DNA of 64,000 bases, taken from positions 1 to 64,000 of the forward strand of contig CAJJCV010000009.1 of NCBI GenBank assembly GCA_905182765.1. The letters are read 5' to 3'. Position 1 is the stretch's first letter; the number at the start of each line of letters is the position of its first letter. The translations under genes were made by a program, and so were the position numbers. The notes under the pieces are model-generated. The model made no database searches and was not told the origin of the DNA. It saw only the letters and a program-made list of their open reading frames with translations. Shown here in pieces: positions 21,225-30,744 of this stretch. Source of the stretch: Cryomorphaceae bacterium BACL29 MAG-121220-bin8 (GTDB taxonomy: Bacteria > Bacteroidota > Bacteroidia > Flavobacteriales > Flavobacteriaceae).

Positions 21225-21256
21225 AAAAAAAGCATCTTTTTCAAGATGCTTTTTTT
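21223..21256. terminator. Bidirectional intrinsic terminator between convergent leuB and rpsA
   Basis: A-tract AGCATCTT-TTTC-AAGATGCT T-tract; perfect 8 bp core extended by A/T tracts. Confidence 0.88.
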
Positions 21257-21274
21257 AATATTATAGAAAAAATA

Positions 21275-23242
21275 TTATTTTTTCTTTTTTTCGTCATCAA
21301 CCATTTTCTTTTTTAAGTCAGCTAAAACATCTAAATCACCTAAAGTAGATTTGTCTGATTCTTTAACATTAGCTTTTTTCAATGACTCTTTAACATTTTT
21401 CTTTTCTTGGTCATTAAATAAAACAGTATGAGACATTAAAACTCTTTTAAAGTCTTTATTGTATTCTATTACTTTAAATTCTGAAGTATCACCTTTCATT
21501 AACTTATTACCATCTTCTTTTATAAGATGTCTATTAGGGACAAAAGCTGTTATATCGTCATTAAAAATAATGGTAGCACCTTTATCATTTGAGTCTGAAA
21601 TTGTAGCATTATGCGAAGTTCCTTCAGCAAATGTTTTATCATAGACATCCCAAGGATTATCCATAGTTTGCTTATGACCTAAACTTAATTTTCTAGCTTC
21701 AGAATCTAATTCTAACACAATAACATCAATTTTATCTGCAGTTGAAAATAATTCAGACGGATGTTTAACCTTTAAAGTCCAAGATAAATCTGAAATATAA
21801 ACTAGACCATCAATTCCTTCTTCAAGCTCTACAAAGATTCCGAAATTTGTAAAATTTCTAACAATTCCAGAATGCTTAGAACCTACAGGATATTTTTTAG
21901 TTATATCTGTCCAAGGATCTGAACTAAGTTGTTTTATACCTAGTGACATTTTTCTTTCTTCTCTGTCTAATGTTAAAACAACTGCCTCAACTTCATCTCC
22001 TACTTTAACAAAATCTTGAGCTGAACGTAAATGAGTAGACCATGACATTTCAGAAACATGAACTAAACCTTCAACTCCGTCAACAACTTCAACAAAAGCA
22101 CCATAATCAGCTAAAACTGAAACTTTACCTTTTACTTTATCACCTTCTTTTAGTTCTGTATCTAAAGATTCCCAAGGATGAGCACTTAATTGCTTAACAC
22201 CTAATTGAATTCTTGATTTATCATCATCAAAATCTAAAATAACAACATTTAGTTTTTGATCTAACTCTAATATTTCGCTAGGATGATTTATTCTATTCCA
22301 TGATAAATCTGTAATATGAATTAAACCATCAACACCACCTAAATCAATAAACACACCATAAGTAGTTATATTTTTAACAGTACCTTCAAGAACTTGACCT
22401 TTTTCTAATTGACCAATTATTTCTTTCTTTTGTAATTCAATATCAGCTTCAATTAATGCTTTGTGAGAAACAACAACATTTTTGAATTCATGATTTATCT
22501 TAACAACTTTGAATTCCATGTTTTTGTTAACATACTGATCATAATCTCTAATTGGTTTAACATCAATTTGTGATCCAGGAAGGAAAGCTTCTAAACCAAA
22601 AACATCGACGATCATCCCTCCTTTAGTTCTACATTTTACAAAACCTGTAACAACAGTAGATTGATCGTGAGCATCATTCACTCTTTCCCAAGCTTTTATA
22701 GTTCTTGCTTTTCTGTGAGAAAGAACTAATTGACCTGTTTTGTCTTCTTGAATATCAACTAAAACCTCAACTTTATCACCAACTTTTAAATCAGGATTAT
22801 ATCTAAATTCATTTAATGAAATGACACCCTCAGATTTAGCGTTAATATCAATTATAGCTTCTCTTTCTGTTAAACTAATTATAGTACCATCAATAACACT
22901 TTCATTATAAGTATCAACAAAATTCTCTTCAACTAATTTTTCAAATTCAGATAATTTATCGTCTTTAATTGTTTCAATTCCTTCTTCAAATAAATTCCAA
23001 TCAAAATCTTTTAAAAATTCTTCTGGTGTTGGTTCATTAATTGAATTTTCTTCAATTTGATTTTCAATAACCTCATTGGCTAAAGTTTCAACAACTTCAA
23101 CAACCTGGTTAGTTAAAGTTTCAACAACTTCTTTTTCAATTTTTACTTTTTTTGTGGATTTTGCTGGAGCTTTCGTCTTCACAGCTTTTGTAGTTTTTTT
23201 AACAGCTTTTTTAGGTTTACTGTCCTTTTTTTCTTCTGACAT
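21275..23242 (-). CDS. rpsA: 30S ribosomal protein S1 with Lys-rich N-terminal extension
   Basis: Multiple S1 repeats (GAFVEVVDGVEGLVHVSEMSW, GVFIDLGGVDGLIHITDLSW, GIFVELEEGIDGLVYISDLSW). Confidence 0.96.
   Translation of the reverse strand: MSEEKKDSKPKKAVKKTTKAVKTKAPAKSTKKVKIEKEVVETLTNQVVEVVETLANEVIENQIEENSINEPTPEEFLKDFDWNLFEEGIETIKDDKLSEFEKLVEENFVDTYNESVIDGTIISLTEREAIIDINAKSEGVISLNEFRYNPDLKVGDKVEVLVDIQEDKTGQLVLSHRKARTIKAWERVNDAHDQSTVVTGFVKCRTKGGMIVDVFGLEAFLPGSQIDVKPIRDYDQYVNKNMEFKVVKINHEFKNVVVSHKALIEADIELQKKEIIGQLEKGQVLEGTVKNITTYGVFIDLGGVDGLIHITDLSWNRINHPSEILELDQKLNVVILDFDDDKSRIQLGVKQLSAHPWESLDTELKEGDKVKGKVSVLADYGAFVEVVDGVEGLVHVSEMSWSTHLRSAQDFVKVGDEVEAVVLTLDREERKMSLGIKQLSSDPWTDITKKYPVGSKHSGIVRNFTNFGIFVELEEGIDGLVYISDLSWTLKVKHPSELFSTADKIDVIVLELDSEARKLSLGHKQTMDNPWDVYDKTFAEGTSHNATISDSNDKGATIIFNDDITAFVPNRHLIKEDGNKLMKGDTSEFKVIEYNKDFKRVLMSHTVLFNDQEKKNVKESLKKANVKESDKSTLGDLDVLADLKKKMVDDEKKKK
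23081..23131. repeat. 33-bp-period tandem repeat in the rpsA N-terminal extension
   Basis: taaagtttcaacaacttc occurs at 23081-23098 and 23114-23131; encodes duplicated VVETL(T/A)N(Q/E)V(V/I)E. Confidence 0.8.
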
Positions 23243-23311
23243 ACCGAAAATTTGTATTCTAATTTAGTATAGATTAAAGGAATAAATTAGAAGAATTAAT
23301 ATTAATTAAAA

Positions 23312-23344
23312 CCTTTTAACTATCTATACCAACCTGTTAAAAGG
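23312..23344 (-). promoter_or_regulatory. Candidate stem-loop in the rpsA 5' leader
   Basis: CCTTTTAAC - N15 - GTTAAAAGG perfect 9 bp inverted repeat, about 70 nt upstream of the rpsA ATG (minus strand). Confidence 0.5.
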
Positions 23345-23363
23345 ATTGCGAAAATAACATCAA

Positions 23364-23391
23364 TTTATAGATAAAACAAATAATCTATAAA
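23364..23391. terminator. AT-rich inverted repeat between rpsA and cmk
   Basis: TTTATAGAT - N10 - ATCTATAAA followed by TTTTTT on the plus strand (23392-23397); overlaps the cmk stop. Plausible weak hairpin only. Confidence 0.3.
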
Positions 23392-24083
23392 TTTTTTAAA
23401 ATTAAAGGATTTATGTATGAAAATAATTGTAATTCAAGTTCATCTAAAGTTAAATTATCAGTATTAATTAGAATAGCATCATTAGCTTTTTTCAAAGGGG
23501 AATGTTTCCGGTTAGTATCTTGATTATCTCTAAGCTTTATGTTATCTAAAACCTGATCATAAGTAATATTTCTATCAACCAAAAACAACTCATCAAAACG
23601 CCTTTTAGCTCTTAGTTCAGTTGTTGCTTCTAGAAAAAATTTTAATTCAGCATTAGGAAATACAACTGTACCAATATCACGACCATCCATTATAACTCCT
23701 TTACTATTTCCGAGAAAATGCTGAACATTTACCATTTGTTTTCTCAACTCATCGATAGTCGCAATTTCACTAACTAAGTTTGAAACCTCCAATGATCTTA
23801 TATTAATTTCATATGGAACTCCATTTAAATGAACCTCAAAATTATTATTTTCTGGATTATTTCTAAAATCAATAGAAATGTTAGGAATATCATTAATCAA
23901 TTTAAATTTATCAAAATGAGATGTAGAAATATATTTTTTTTTAATTGCATAAAAGGTTAATGCTCTGTACATAGCACCTGAATCAATATATATATAATTT
24001 AATTTTTTAGATATTCTCTTTGCTAAAGTACTTTTACCCGTCGAAGATGTTCCGTCAATTGCTATTATAATTCTATTTGACAT
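23385..24083 (-). CDS. cmk: (d)CMP kinase
   Basis: IIIAIDGTSSTGKSTLAKRISKKLNYIYIDSGAMYRA; VIMDGRDIGTVVFPNAELKFFLEAT. Confidence 0.96.
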   Translation of the reverse strand: MSNRIIIAIDGTSSTGKSTLAKRISKKLNYIYIDSGAMYRALTFYAIKKKYISTSHFDKFKLINDIPNISIDFRNNPENNNFEVHLNGVPYEINIRSLEVSNLVSEIATIDELRKQMVNVQHFLGNSKGVIMDGRDIGTVVFPNAELKFFLEATTELRAKRRFDELFLVDRNITYDQVLDNIKLRDNQDTNRKHSPLKKANDAILINTDNLTLDELELQLFSYINPLILKNL

Positions 24084-26538
24084 TTAAATTTTTATAATTC
24101 TTAACATTTTGATTTGTAAGAGCAATATCTAAAACTTGTTTCATGTTTGAAACATAATGAAAAGTTAAGCCTTTTAAATAACTAGAATCAATTTCATCAA
24201 TATTTTTTTTATTCTCCTTACACAAAATAATTTCTTTAATTTTAGCTCTTTTAGCTGCCAAAATCTTCTCTTTAATCCCTCCTACTGGCAAAACTTTTCC
24301 TCTTAAAGTAATTTCTCCCGTCATAGCTAACTTTGATTTAACTCTTTTTTGAGTTAATAAAGACACTAAAGAAGTTAACATTGTTATACCAGCGCTTGGC
24401 CCATCTTTTGGAGTTGCTCCTTCTGGTACATGAATATGAATATTGTGTTTAGTTAGTGCATTCAATTCGATAGATAAATCATTAGCATTAGATTTAATAT
24501 ACTCTAGAGCTATTGTAGCAGATTCTTTCATTACCTTACCTAAATTACCAGTAATAGATAAGTTTCCTTTCCCTCTTGAAAGTGCTGATTCAATAAATAA
24601 AATATCACCACCAAATTGTGTCCAGGCTAAGCCAGTTACTACTCCTGCAACTTCATTATTTTCATATTGATCTTTAGAAATTGATACTCCTAAAATTTTA
24701 TCAATATCAGTTAAAGTTATTTCTGACGAGTAATCTTCTTCTAAAGCTATACACTTAGCAACATTTCTTATAATTTTTGCTATTTGTTTTTCCAACCCTC
24801 TTACGCCTGATTCTCTCGTGTAGCCTTCAATAATTTTTTCAGATGATAGTTTATTGATTTTTACAATATTTTTTGATAAACCATGTTCTTTAATTTGTTT
24901 TGGAATTAAATGTTTTTTAGCAATCTGATATTTTTCTTCAATAGTATAACCTGAAACATGTACTATTTCCATTCTATCTCGAAGTGCGGGTTGAACATTA
25001 GCTATATTATTAGATGTAGCAAGAAACATAACTTTTGACAAATCAAAACCTGACTCAATAAAATTATCATAAAAAGAGGTGTTTTGCTCAGGATCTAAAA
25101 CTTCTAACATTGCAGAAGATGGATCACCTTGATTTCCAACAGAAAGCTTATCGATTTCATCTAAAACAAAAACCGGGTTAGAAGTTTTAGCTTTTTTTAA
25201 ACTTTGGATAATTCTTCCTGGCATTGCCCCTATGTAAGTCTTTCTATGCCCTCTTATTTCGGACTCGTCTCTAAGACCGCCTAAAGATATTCTTACATAC
25301 TCTCTCCCCAATGCTTCAGCAATTGATTTACCTAAAGATGTTTTACCAACTCCTGGTGGGCCATTAAAACAAAGAATCGGAGATTTCATGTCATTTCTTA
25401 ACTTTAAAACTGCTATATGTTCAATAATTCTTTTTTTAACATCTTTCAACCCATAATGATCTCTGTCTAAAATTTTAGTTGCTCTTTTTAGATCAAAATT
25501 ATCTTTTGAAAATTCGTTCCAAGGAAGCTCTAAATAAGTGTCTAAATAATTTCTTTGAATAGAATACTCAGCAACTTGAGGATTCATTCGTTGAAGTTTA
25601 GATAATTCTTTTTTAAAGTGATCATTAATATCTTTTGACCACTTTTTTTTAGTAGACTTAATTCTCATTTCATTAACTTCTTCGTCATAAGAAACTCCAC
25701 CTAATTCTTCTTGGATTGTCTTTAATTGTTGATGTAAAAAATATTCTCTTTGTTGTTGATCTAAATCTGATCTTACTTTAGATTGAATATCGTTTTTTAA
25801 TGAAAGTCTTTGTAATTCAACATTCATTTGTTTTAAACACATTAATGCTCTTTTTTTTAAATCACTTGTGTTTAATATTTTATACTTTTCCTCAACAGAT
25901 AAATTCATATTAGAACACACAAAATTTACCAAGAAGGAATCACTTTGAATATTTTTAATTGCAAAAGAAGCTTCACTTGGAATATTTGGGTTTTCTTCAA
26001 TGATTTTTAGAGCAATATCTGTAATAGAATCAATAGTTGCTTTAAATTCTTTGTTGTTTTTTTCTGGTTTTAATTCAACTATTTCTTTTACACTAGCAGT
26101 AATATATGGTTCTTCAGAAATGATTTGTTCAATTGAAAATCTTTTCTTTCCTTGAATTATAACAGTAACATTACCATCTGGCATTTTTAAAACTCTTAAT
26201 ATTTTAGCTACAGTTCCAGTTGAATGAATGTCATTTAAAGTGGGTGACTGTACTTTTGAATCAATTTGAGAAACAACACCAATCAATTTATCATTAGCAT
26301 TAGAATCCTTTATCAATTTAATCGATTTATCTCTGGATGCAGTAATTGGGATCACTACACCAGGAAACAAAACTGTATTTTTTAAAGGTAAAATCGGTAG
26401 TTTTTCAGGAAGTGATTCCTTTGAAATAGCTTCTTCATCATCTGATGTCATTAATGGAATTAAATCTGAATCTTCATCAAGATTTTGCAATGACATCATG
26501 TCAAGATTTAGTATTTTAGTTTTGGACATAATTAACAA
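24073..26538 (-). CDS. lon: ATP-dependent endopeptidase Lon
   Basis: GPPGVGKTSLGKSIAEALGREYVRISLGGLRDESEIRGHRKTYIGAMPGRIIQ; DGPSAGITM Ser active site; start may be 26529 (MSKTKIL). Confidence 0.97.
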   Translation of the reverse strand: MLIMSKTKILNLDMMSLQNLDEDSDLIPLMTSDDEEAISKESLPEKLPILPLKNTVLFPGVVIPITASRDKSIKLIKDSNANDKLIGVVSQIDSKVQSPTLNDIHSTGTVAKILRVLKMPDGNVTVIIQGKKRFSIEQIISEEPYITASVKEIVELKPEKNNKEFKATIDSITDIALKIIEENPNIPSEASFAIKNIQSDSFLVNFVCSNMNLSVEEKYKILNTSDLKKRALMCLKQMNVELQRLSLKNDIQSKVRSDLDQQQREYFLHQQLKTIQEELGGVSYDEEVNEMRIKSTKKKWSKDINDHFKKELSKLQRMNPQVAEYSIQRNYLDTYLELPWNEFSKDNFDLKRATKILDRDHYGLKDVKKRIIEHIAVLKLRNDMKSPILCFNGPPGVGKTSLGKSIAEALGREYVRISLGGLRDESEIRGHRKTYIGAMPGRIIQSLKKAKTSNPVFVLDEIDKLSVGNQGDPSSAMLEVLDPEQNTSFYDNFIESGFDLSKVMFLATSNNIANVQPALRDRMEIVHVSGYTIEEKYQIAKKHLIPKQIKEHGLSKNIVKINKLSSEKIIEGYTRESGVRGLEKQIAKIIRNVAKCIALEEDYSSEITLTDIDKILGVSISKDQYENNEVAGVVTGLAWTQFGGDILFIESALSRGKGNLSITGNLGKVMKESATIALEYIKSNANDLSIELNALTKHNIHIHVPEGATPKDGPSAGITMLTSLVSLLTQKRVKSKLAMTGEITLRGKVLPVGGIKEKILAAKRAKIKEIILCKENKKNIDEIDSSYLKGLTFHYVSNMKQVLDIALTNQNVKNYKNLNVK

Positions 26539-26541
26539 TTA

Positions 26542-26554
26542 GGTCAATGTGTCA
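26542..26554 (-). promoter_or_regulatory. TGACACATTGACC half-palindrome in the lon leader, resembling the dnaK palindrome
   Basis: Minus-strand TGACACATTGACC vs dnaK TGACACAGTGTCA; 9 of the first 10 bases shared. Confidence 0.3.
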
Positions 26555-26630
26555 TGTTGAGGAGTTAAAAACAAAAAGCTAACAGGTTAAATGGATGCTC
26601 AACAAAAAACATTTATTTAATTCATTAATA

Positions 26631-26649
26631 TTTCAAGTTTCATGCCATA
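26631..26649 (-). promoter_or_regulatory. Sigma-54-like element TATGGCAT-GAAAC-TTGAAA upstream of lon
   Basis: Minus-strand reading; identical to the dnaK element outside the 5-nt spacer; about 95 nt upstream of the lon start. Confidence 0.6.
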
Positions 26650-26654
26650 AAGGT

Positions 26655-27962
26655 TTAATAGTTTTTAATATTTATTCTTTTTAAAAGCAAAGCACCTGTT
26701 AAAAAAATAAACACAAAAACTAAAATAGAAGTTCTCATACTCCCCGTAATTTGATCTACAAAAGCAAATAATGTCATTCCAAAGACAATACTAATTTTTT
26801 GAGAAACATCAAAAAAGCTAAAATAAGATGTCGTATTATCAGTTTCGGGAATCATCTTTGAAAACGTAGATCTTGATAAAGCCTGAATACCGCCCATAAT
26901 TAGTCCAACAAAAGCAGCAGCAATATAAAATTCTATGGGTTCAGTAATAAAATAGCCACCAATACATAGTAAAGCCCAAATCAGATTTAATAATATAAGA
27001 ATCTGTATGTTTCCGAATTTTTCAGATAATTTTGAAGTTATCATTGCTCCAAACATAGCAATTAATTGAATTAATAAAATACTGACTATTAATCCAATAG
27101 TTTTCTCATCTTTTGGCCAGTTAACTTCCTGTTCTCCAAAATAAGCAGCGATTAACAATACGGTTTGAAGCGCAGAACTATAAACAAAAAATGCAATCAA
27201 ATATTTTTTAATAACTATTATGTTTTTCAATTCATTCCAAACTTCTATAAGCTCTCTAAATCCATTCCAAACCACATCTTTAATAATTTTCTTTTTTTCG
27301 TTTTGATCCGGTAAGTGATAAAATGTATACTGGCTAAATAACATCCACCATATACCAACAGAAATAAAAGAATATCTCATTGCTATCAACTCTGGATTTT
27401 CACCTGATATTCCGAAATAAGAAGGATATAAAACCATCGATAAATCAAAAATTAATAATAATACACTTCCGAAATAACCCAATGCATATCCTTTAGCACT
27501 AATAAAGTCCTGCTGATGTTTAAGTGCAATATCAGGAAGATAGGAATTATAGAAAACCAAGCTAGCCCAGAAGGAAATTAAAGCAGTAAAATAAAAAAAC
27601 AATCCAATATAAATATTATTTAGATCGAACCAATAAAGTCCAATACAGGATAATGATCCAACATAACAAAATGTTTTTAAAAAAGTTTTTTTATTACCCA
27701 TATAATCTGCTATACCAGATAAAAGTGGAGTAATAAATGATAATATTACAAATGCAAAAGCAGTCAAAAAACTAATTAAAGCAGTGTTTTTAAAATTAAA
27801 ACCTAAAAGTTCTATGTATAAATCATCAAAAAAAAGTGCTCCATAATAGATCGGAAAAACAGCCGAAGAAATTACTAAAGGGTAAGCAGAATTAGCCCAA
27901 TCATATAATGCCCAAGCATTTAGCAATTTTTTATCCCCTTTTTTATATTGATTTTTTATCAT
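26655..27962 (-). CDS. MFS transporter (UMF1/Atg22-like family)
   Basis: 435 aa with about 12 hydrophobic segments; NAWALYDWANSAYPLVISSAVFPIYY and GGIQALSRSTFSKMIPE motifs. Confidence 0.88.
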   Translation of the reverse strand: MIKNQYKKGDKKLLNAWALYDWANSAYPLVISSAVFPIYYGALFFDDLYIELLGFNFKNTALISFLTAFAFVILSFITPLLSGIADYMGNKKTFLKTFCYVGSLSCIGLYWFDLNNIYIGLFFYFTALISFWASLVFYNSYLPDIALKHQQDFISAKGYALGYFGSVLLLIFDLSMVLYPSYFGISGENPELIAMRYSFISVGIWWMLFSQYTFYHLPDQNEKKKIIKDVVWNGFRELIEVWNELKNIIVIKKYLIAFFVYSSALQTVLLIAAYFGEQEVNWPKDEKTIGLIVSILLIQLIAMFGAMITSKLSEKFGNIQILILLNLIWALLCIGGYFITEPIEFYIAAAFVGLIMGGIQALSRSTFSKMIPETDNTTSYFSFFDVSQKISIVFGMTLFAFVDQITGSMRTSILVFVFIFLTGALLLKRINIKNY

Positions 27963-28042
27963 TATTAAGTATCAAATGCAATATAGTTAATTGATATATG
28001 ATTATATTAAAATTAATAATTATTTTCGCACTTGAAAAAGAG

Positions 28043-28414
28043 ATGAGATTTTTAGCATTATTTATATTACTTATTGTCAACCAGGGTTGTGAAAACATCA
28101 CAAATAACAATAAGAATACTTATGAAGAAAATAGCACGTATATATGTTCTAAATGCGGTTCGTCATTATATAATGAAAACGAACTTTTTCACGAAAATGA
28201 TTCAAGTAAAGATTTTATTAATTCCATTGAAAAAAAAGTTAAATTTTTTGATACCCTTTATGGAAAAAGCTATGATTCAGAAAGCAATAAATCAAAAAGT
28301 GAACTGTTTTGCACGAAATGTGATAGTAAATTAGGTAACCTTATTTCAGATGATAAAGGACAAAGACATTGTATTGATAAAAATGCAATAATTTTAAAAA
28401 AATTAATTAGATGA
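28043..28414 (+). CDS. Degenerate MsrB-like zinc-binding lipoprotein
   Basis: MRFLALFILLIVNQGCEN lipobox; ICSKCGSSLY and FCTKCDSKLG (2x CxxC), RHCIDKNAI like the MsrB RYCINSAAL; GWPSF and GHVF elements absent. Track start 27998 probably too early. Confidence 0.7.
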   Translation: MRFLALFILLIVNQGCENITNNNKNTYEENSTYICSKCGSSLYNENELFHENDSSKDFINSIEKKVKFFDTLYGKSYDSESNKSKSELFCTKCDSKLGNLISDDKGQRHCIDKNAIILKKLIR

Positions 28415-28869
28415 AAAACATTAATCATACGTTTATTTTATTAGCACTTTTAGTTACAAGTATAAATTTCTCACAAAACAATGAAAAAATGATAAAAACA
28501 GATATGGAATGGAAGAATTCACTTGGTGAAATGAGCTATCAAGTGCTTAGAAACTCATACACAGAGAGGCCCTTTACTGGTGAGTATAATCTTCATTTTG
28601 AAAAAGGATCATATAATTGCAAAGGATGTAATCAAAAATTATTCGAGAGTAATGATAAGTATGAAAGTAACTGTGGTTGGCCAAGTTTTGACCAAGCAAT
28701 TCCAGACAGAATAACCTACATAAAAGATTACTCTCTCAACATGAACAGAATTGAAGTTAAATGCTCAAAATGTGATGGACATTTAGGGCATGTATTCAAT
28801 GATGGACCTAAAGAAACAACAGGAAAAAGATATTGTATAAATTCAGCTGCCTTGTCTTTTAATAAATAA
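28411..28869 (+). CDS. msrB: Peptide-methionine (R)-S-oxide reductase
   Basis: YNCKGCNQKLF, CGWPSFDQAI, EVKCSKCDGHLGHVFNDGP, RYCINSAALSF; N-terminal signal peptide. Confidence 0.95.
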   Translation: MKNINHTFILLALLVTSINFSQNNEKMIKTDMEWKNSLGEMSYQVLRNSYTERPFTGEYNLHFEKGSYNCKGCNQKLFESNDKYESNCGWPSFDQAIPDRITYIKDYSLNMNRIEVKCSKCDGHLGHVFNDGPKETTGKRYCINSAALSFNK

Positions 28870-28875
28870 ATAATT

Positions 28876-30273
28876 ATGGAAAAATTTGATTTAATAGTTT
28901 TAGGAAGTGGTCCAGGTGGATATGTAACTGCAATAAGAGCTTCTCAGCTAGGTTTAAAGACTGCAATAGTTGAAAAGGAAAGTTTAGGTGGAGTTTGTTT
29001 GAACTGGGGCTGTATTCCAACAAAAGCACTTTTAAAGTCTGCACAGGTTTTTGAATATATAAAACACTCTGAAGATTATGGAATAACAGTTGAAAATTTC
29101 GATAAAAATTTTGACGGAGTTATAAGTAGAAGTAGAAAAGTTGCTCAAACAATGAGCAAAGGAGTGAATTTTTTAATGAAAAAAAATAAAATCACGGTTT
29201 TTAAAGGTTTTGGAAAACTTTCTGAAAATAAAAAAATTAACATTATTGATCAAAATGGATCTGAAACTAAAATCTCAGGCGATAAAATAATTATTGCCAC
29301 AGGAGCTAGGTCTAGAGAATTACCATTCTTAAAAAAAGATGGTAAAAAAATAATTGGTTATAGAGAAGCTATGACGCTTGGAAAGCAACCAAAAGATATT
29401 GTAATAGTAGGTTCAGGAGCAATTGGAATTGAATTCGCTTATTTTTATAACTCAATGGGAACTAATGTAACAATAGTTGAATATTTGGATAGAATTGTTC
29501 CTGTAGAGGATTCAGAAATATCGAAAGAGTTAGAGAAAAGCTTAAAGAAAAAAGGTATCCATATTTTAACTTCAACTGAAGTTGAAAAAGCAGAAATTAA
29601 TAGTTCCAGTTCAGTTGATGTGACATTGAAGACATCTAAAGGTGAAAAAAGCATTATTAATACTGAAATTGTTCTAAGCGCAGTAGGAATTAAAACTAAT
29701 ATCGAAAATATTGGTTTAGAAGATCTAGGAATTAAAACTGAAAAAGATAAAATTTTAGTTGATGATTTTTACATGACCAATTTGAAAGATTATTATGCTA
29801 TTGGTGACGTAGTTAAAGGTCAAGCACTTGCACATGTTGCCTCGGCAGAAGGAATATTGTGTGTTGAGAAAATTGCTGGACATGACGTAAATCCTTTAGA
29901 TTATAATAATATTCCTGGCTGTACATATTGCAGTCCTGAAATTGCTTCAGTTGGTTATACTGAACAGCAAGCAATTGATAATGGTTATGAAATTAAAATT
30001 GGAAAATTTCCGTTTTCAGCATCTGGAAAAGCACAGACTTCTGGAAAAAGCGAAGGATTTGTAAAAGTAATTTTTGACGCTAAGTATGGAGAATGGTTAG
30101 GCTGTCACATGATTGGAGATGGTGTTACTGATATGATTGCAGAAGCTGTTGTTGGTAGAAAACTGGAAACTACTGGATATGAAATACTAAAAACGGTTCA
30201 TCCACACCCTACAATGAGTGAAGCTGTAATGGAAGCTGTAGCTGCAGCATATGATGAAGTGATTCATTTATAA
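28876..30273 (+). CDS. lpdA: Dihydrolipoyl dehydrogenase
   Basis: DLIVLGSGPGGYVTAIRASQLG, GGVCLNWGCIPTKALL, YAIGDVVKGQALAHVASAEG, HPHPTMSEAVMEA. Confidence 0.96.
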   Translation: MEKFDLIVLGSGPGGYVTAIRASQLGLKTAIVEKESLGGVCLNWGCIPTKALLKSAQVFEYIKHSEDYGITVENFDKNFDGVISRSRKVAQTMSKGVNFLMKKNKITVFKGFGKLSENKKINIIDQNGSETKISGDKIIIATGARSRELPFLKKDGKKIIGYREAMTLGKQPKDIVIVGSGAIGIEFAYFYNSMGTNVTIVEYLDRIVPVEDSEISKELEKSLKKKGIHILTSTEVEKAEINSSSSVDVTLKTSKGEKSIINTEIVLSAVGIKTNIENIGLEDLGIKTEKDKILVDDFYMTNLKDYYAIGDVVKGQALAHVASAEGILCVEKIAGHDVNPLDYNNIPGCTYCSPEIASVGYTEQQAIDNGYEIKIGKFPFSASGKAQTSGKSEGFVKVIFDAKYGEWLGCHMIGDGVTDMIAEAVVGRKLETTGYEILKTVHPHPTMSEAVMEAVAAAYDEVIHL

Positions 30274-30275
30274 TA

Positions 30276-30692
30276 TCACTGATTAAAGCTTTCTATCGCT
30301 AAATCATAACTCTTAAGTCCAAATCCAAGAATAACCCCTTTGACATGTGAACTTAGAAAAGACTTATGTCTGAAATCTTCTCTTGAATAAGTATTTGAAA
30401 TATGAACTTCAATAACTGAACACGAAATTGATCTAATAGCATCTCCTATTCCAACAGATGTGTGAGTATATGCAGCTGCATTTATAATAATTCCATCAAA
30501 ATCGAAACCAACCTCTTGAATTTTATCTATAAGCTCACCTTCAATATTTGACTGAAAATAACATAATTCAAAATTATCAAATTTCGTTTTTAGTTTTTTA
30601 AAATAATCATCAAAACTCTGATCACCATAAATGTTTTGCTCTCTTTTACCTAATAGATTTAAATTAGGACCATTAATAATTTGTAATTTCAT
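30276..30692 (-). CDS. aroQ: Type II 3-dehydroquinate dehydratase
   Basis: IINGPNLNLLGKREQNIYG; GIIINAAAYTHTSVGIGDAI; EVHISNTYSREDFRHKSF. Confidence 0.97.
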   Translation of the reverse strand: MKLQIINGPNLNLLGKREQNIYGDQSFDDYFKKLKTKFDNFELCYFQSNIEGELIDKIQEVGFDFDGIIINAAAYTHTSVGIGDAIRSISCSVIEVHISNTYSREDFRHKSFLSSHVKGVILGFGLKSYDLAIESFNQ

Positions 30693-30744
30693 TGAAAATT
30701 ATAAAGTTTAAATATAATATTTAATTTACATTTTAAAAGAAATA

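Noticed and set aside
17352-21244. ORFs 17352..17534, 18624..18833, 20987..21244 (all -)
   Set aside because: Antisense to leuC, leuA2 and leuB; no domains.
21459-24670. ORFs 21459..21644, 23076..23267, 24443..24670 (all +)
   Set aside because: Antisense to rpsA and lon; 23076..23267 is a shadow of the repetitive Lys/Val tail.
28074-28334. ORF 28074..28334 (+)
   Set aside because: Out-of-frame overlap of the MsrB-like lipoprotein, which has a lipobox and conserved cysteines.
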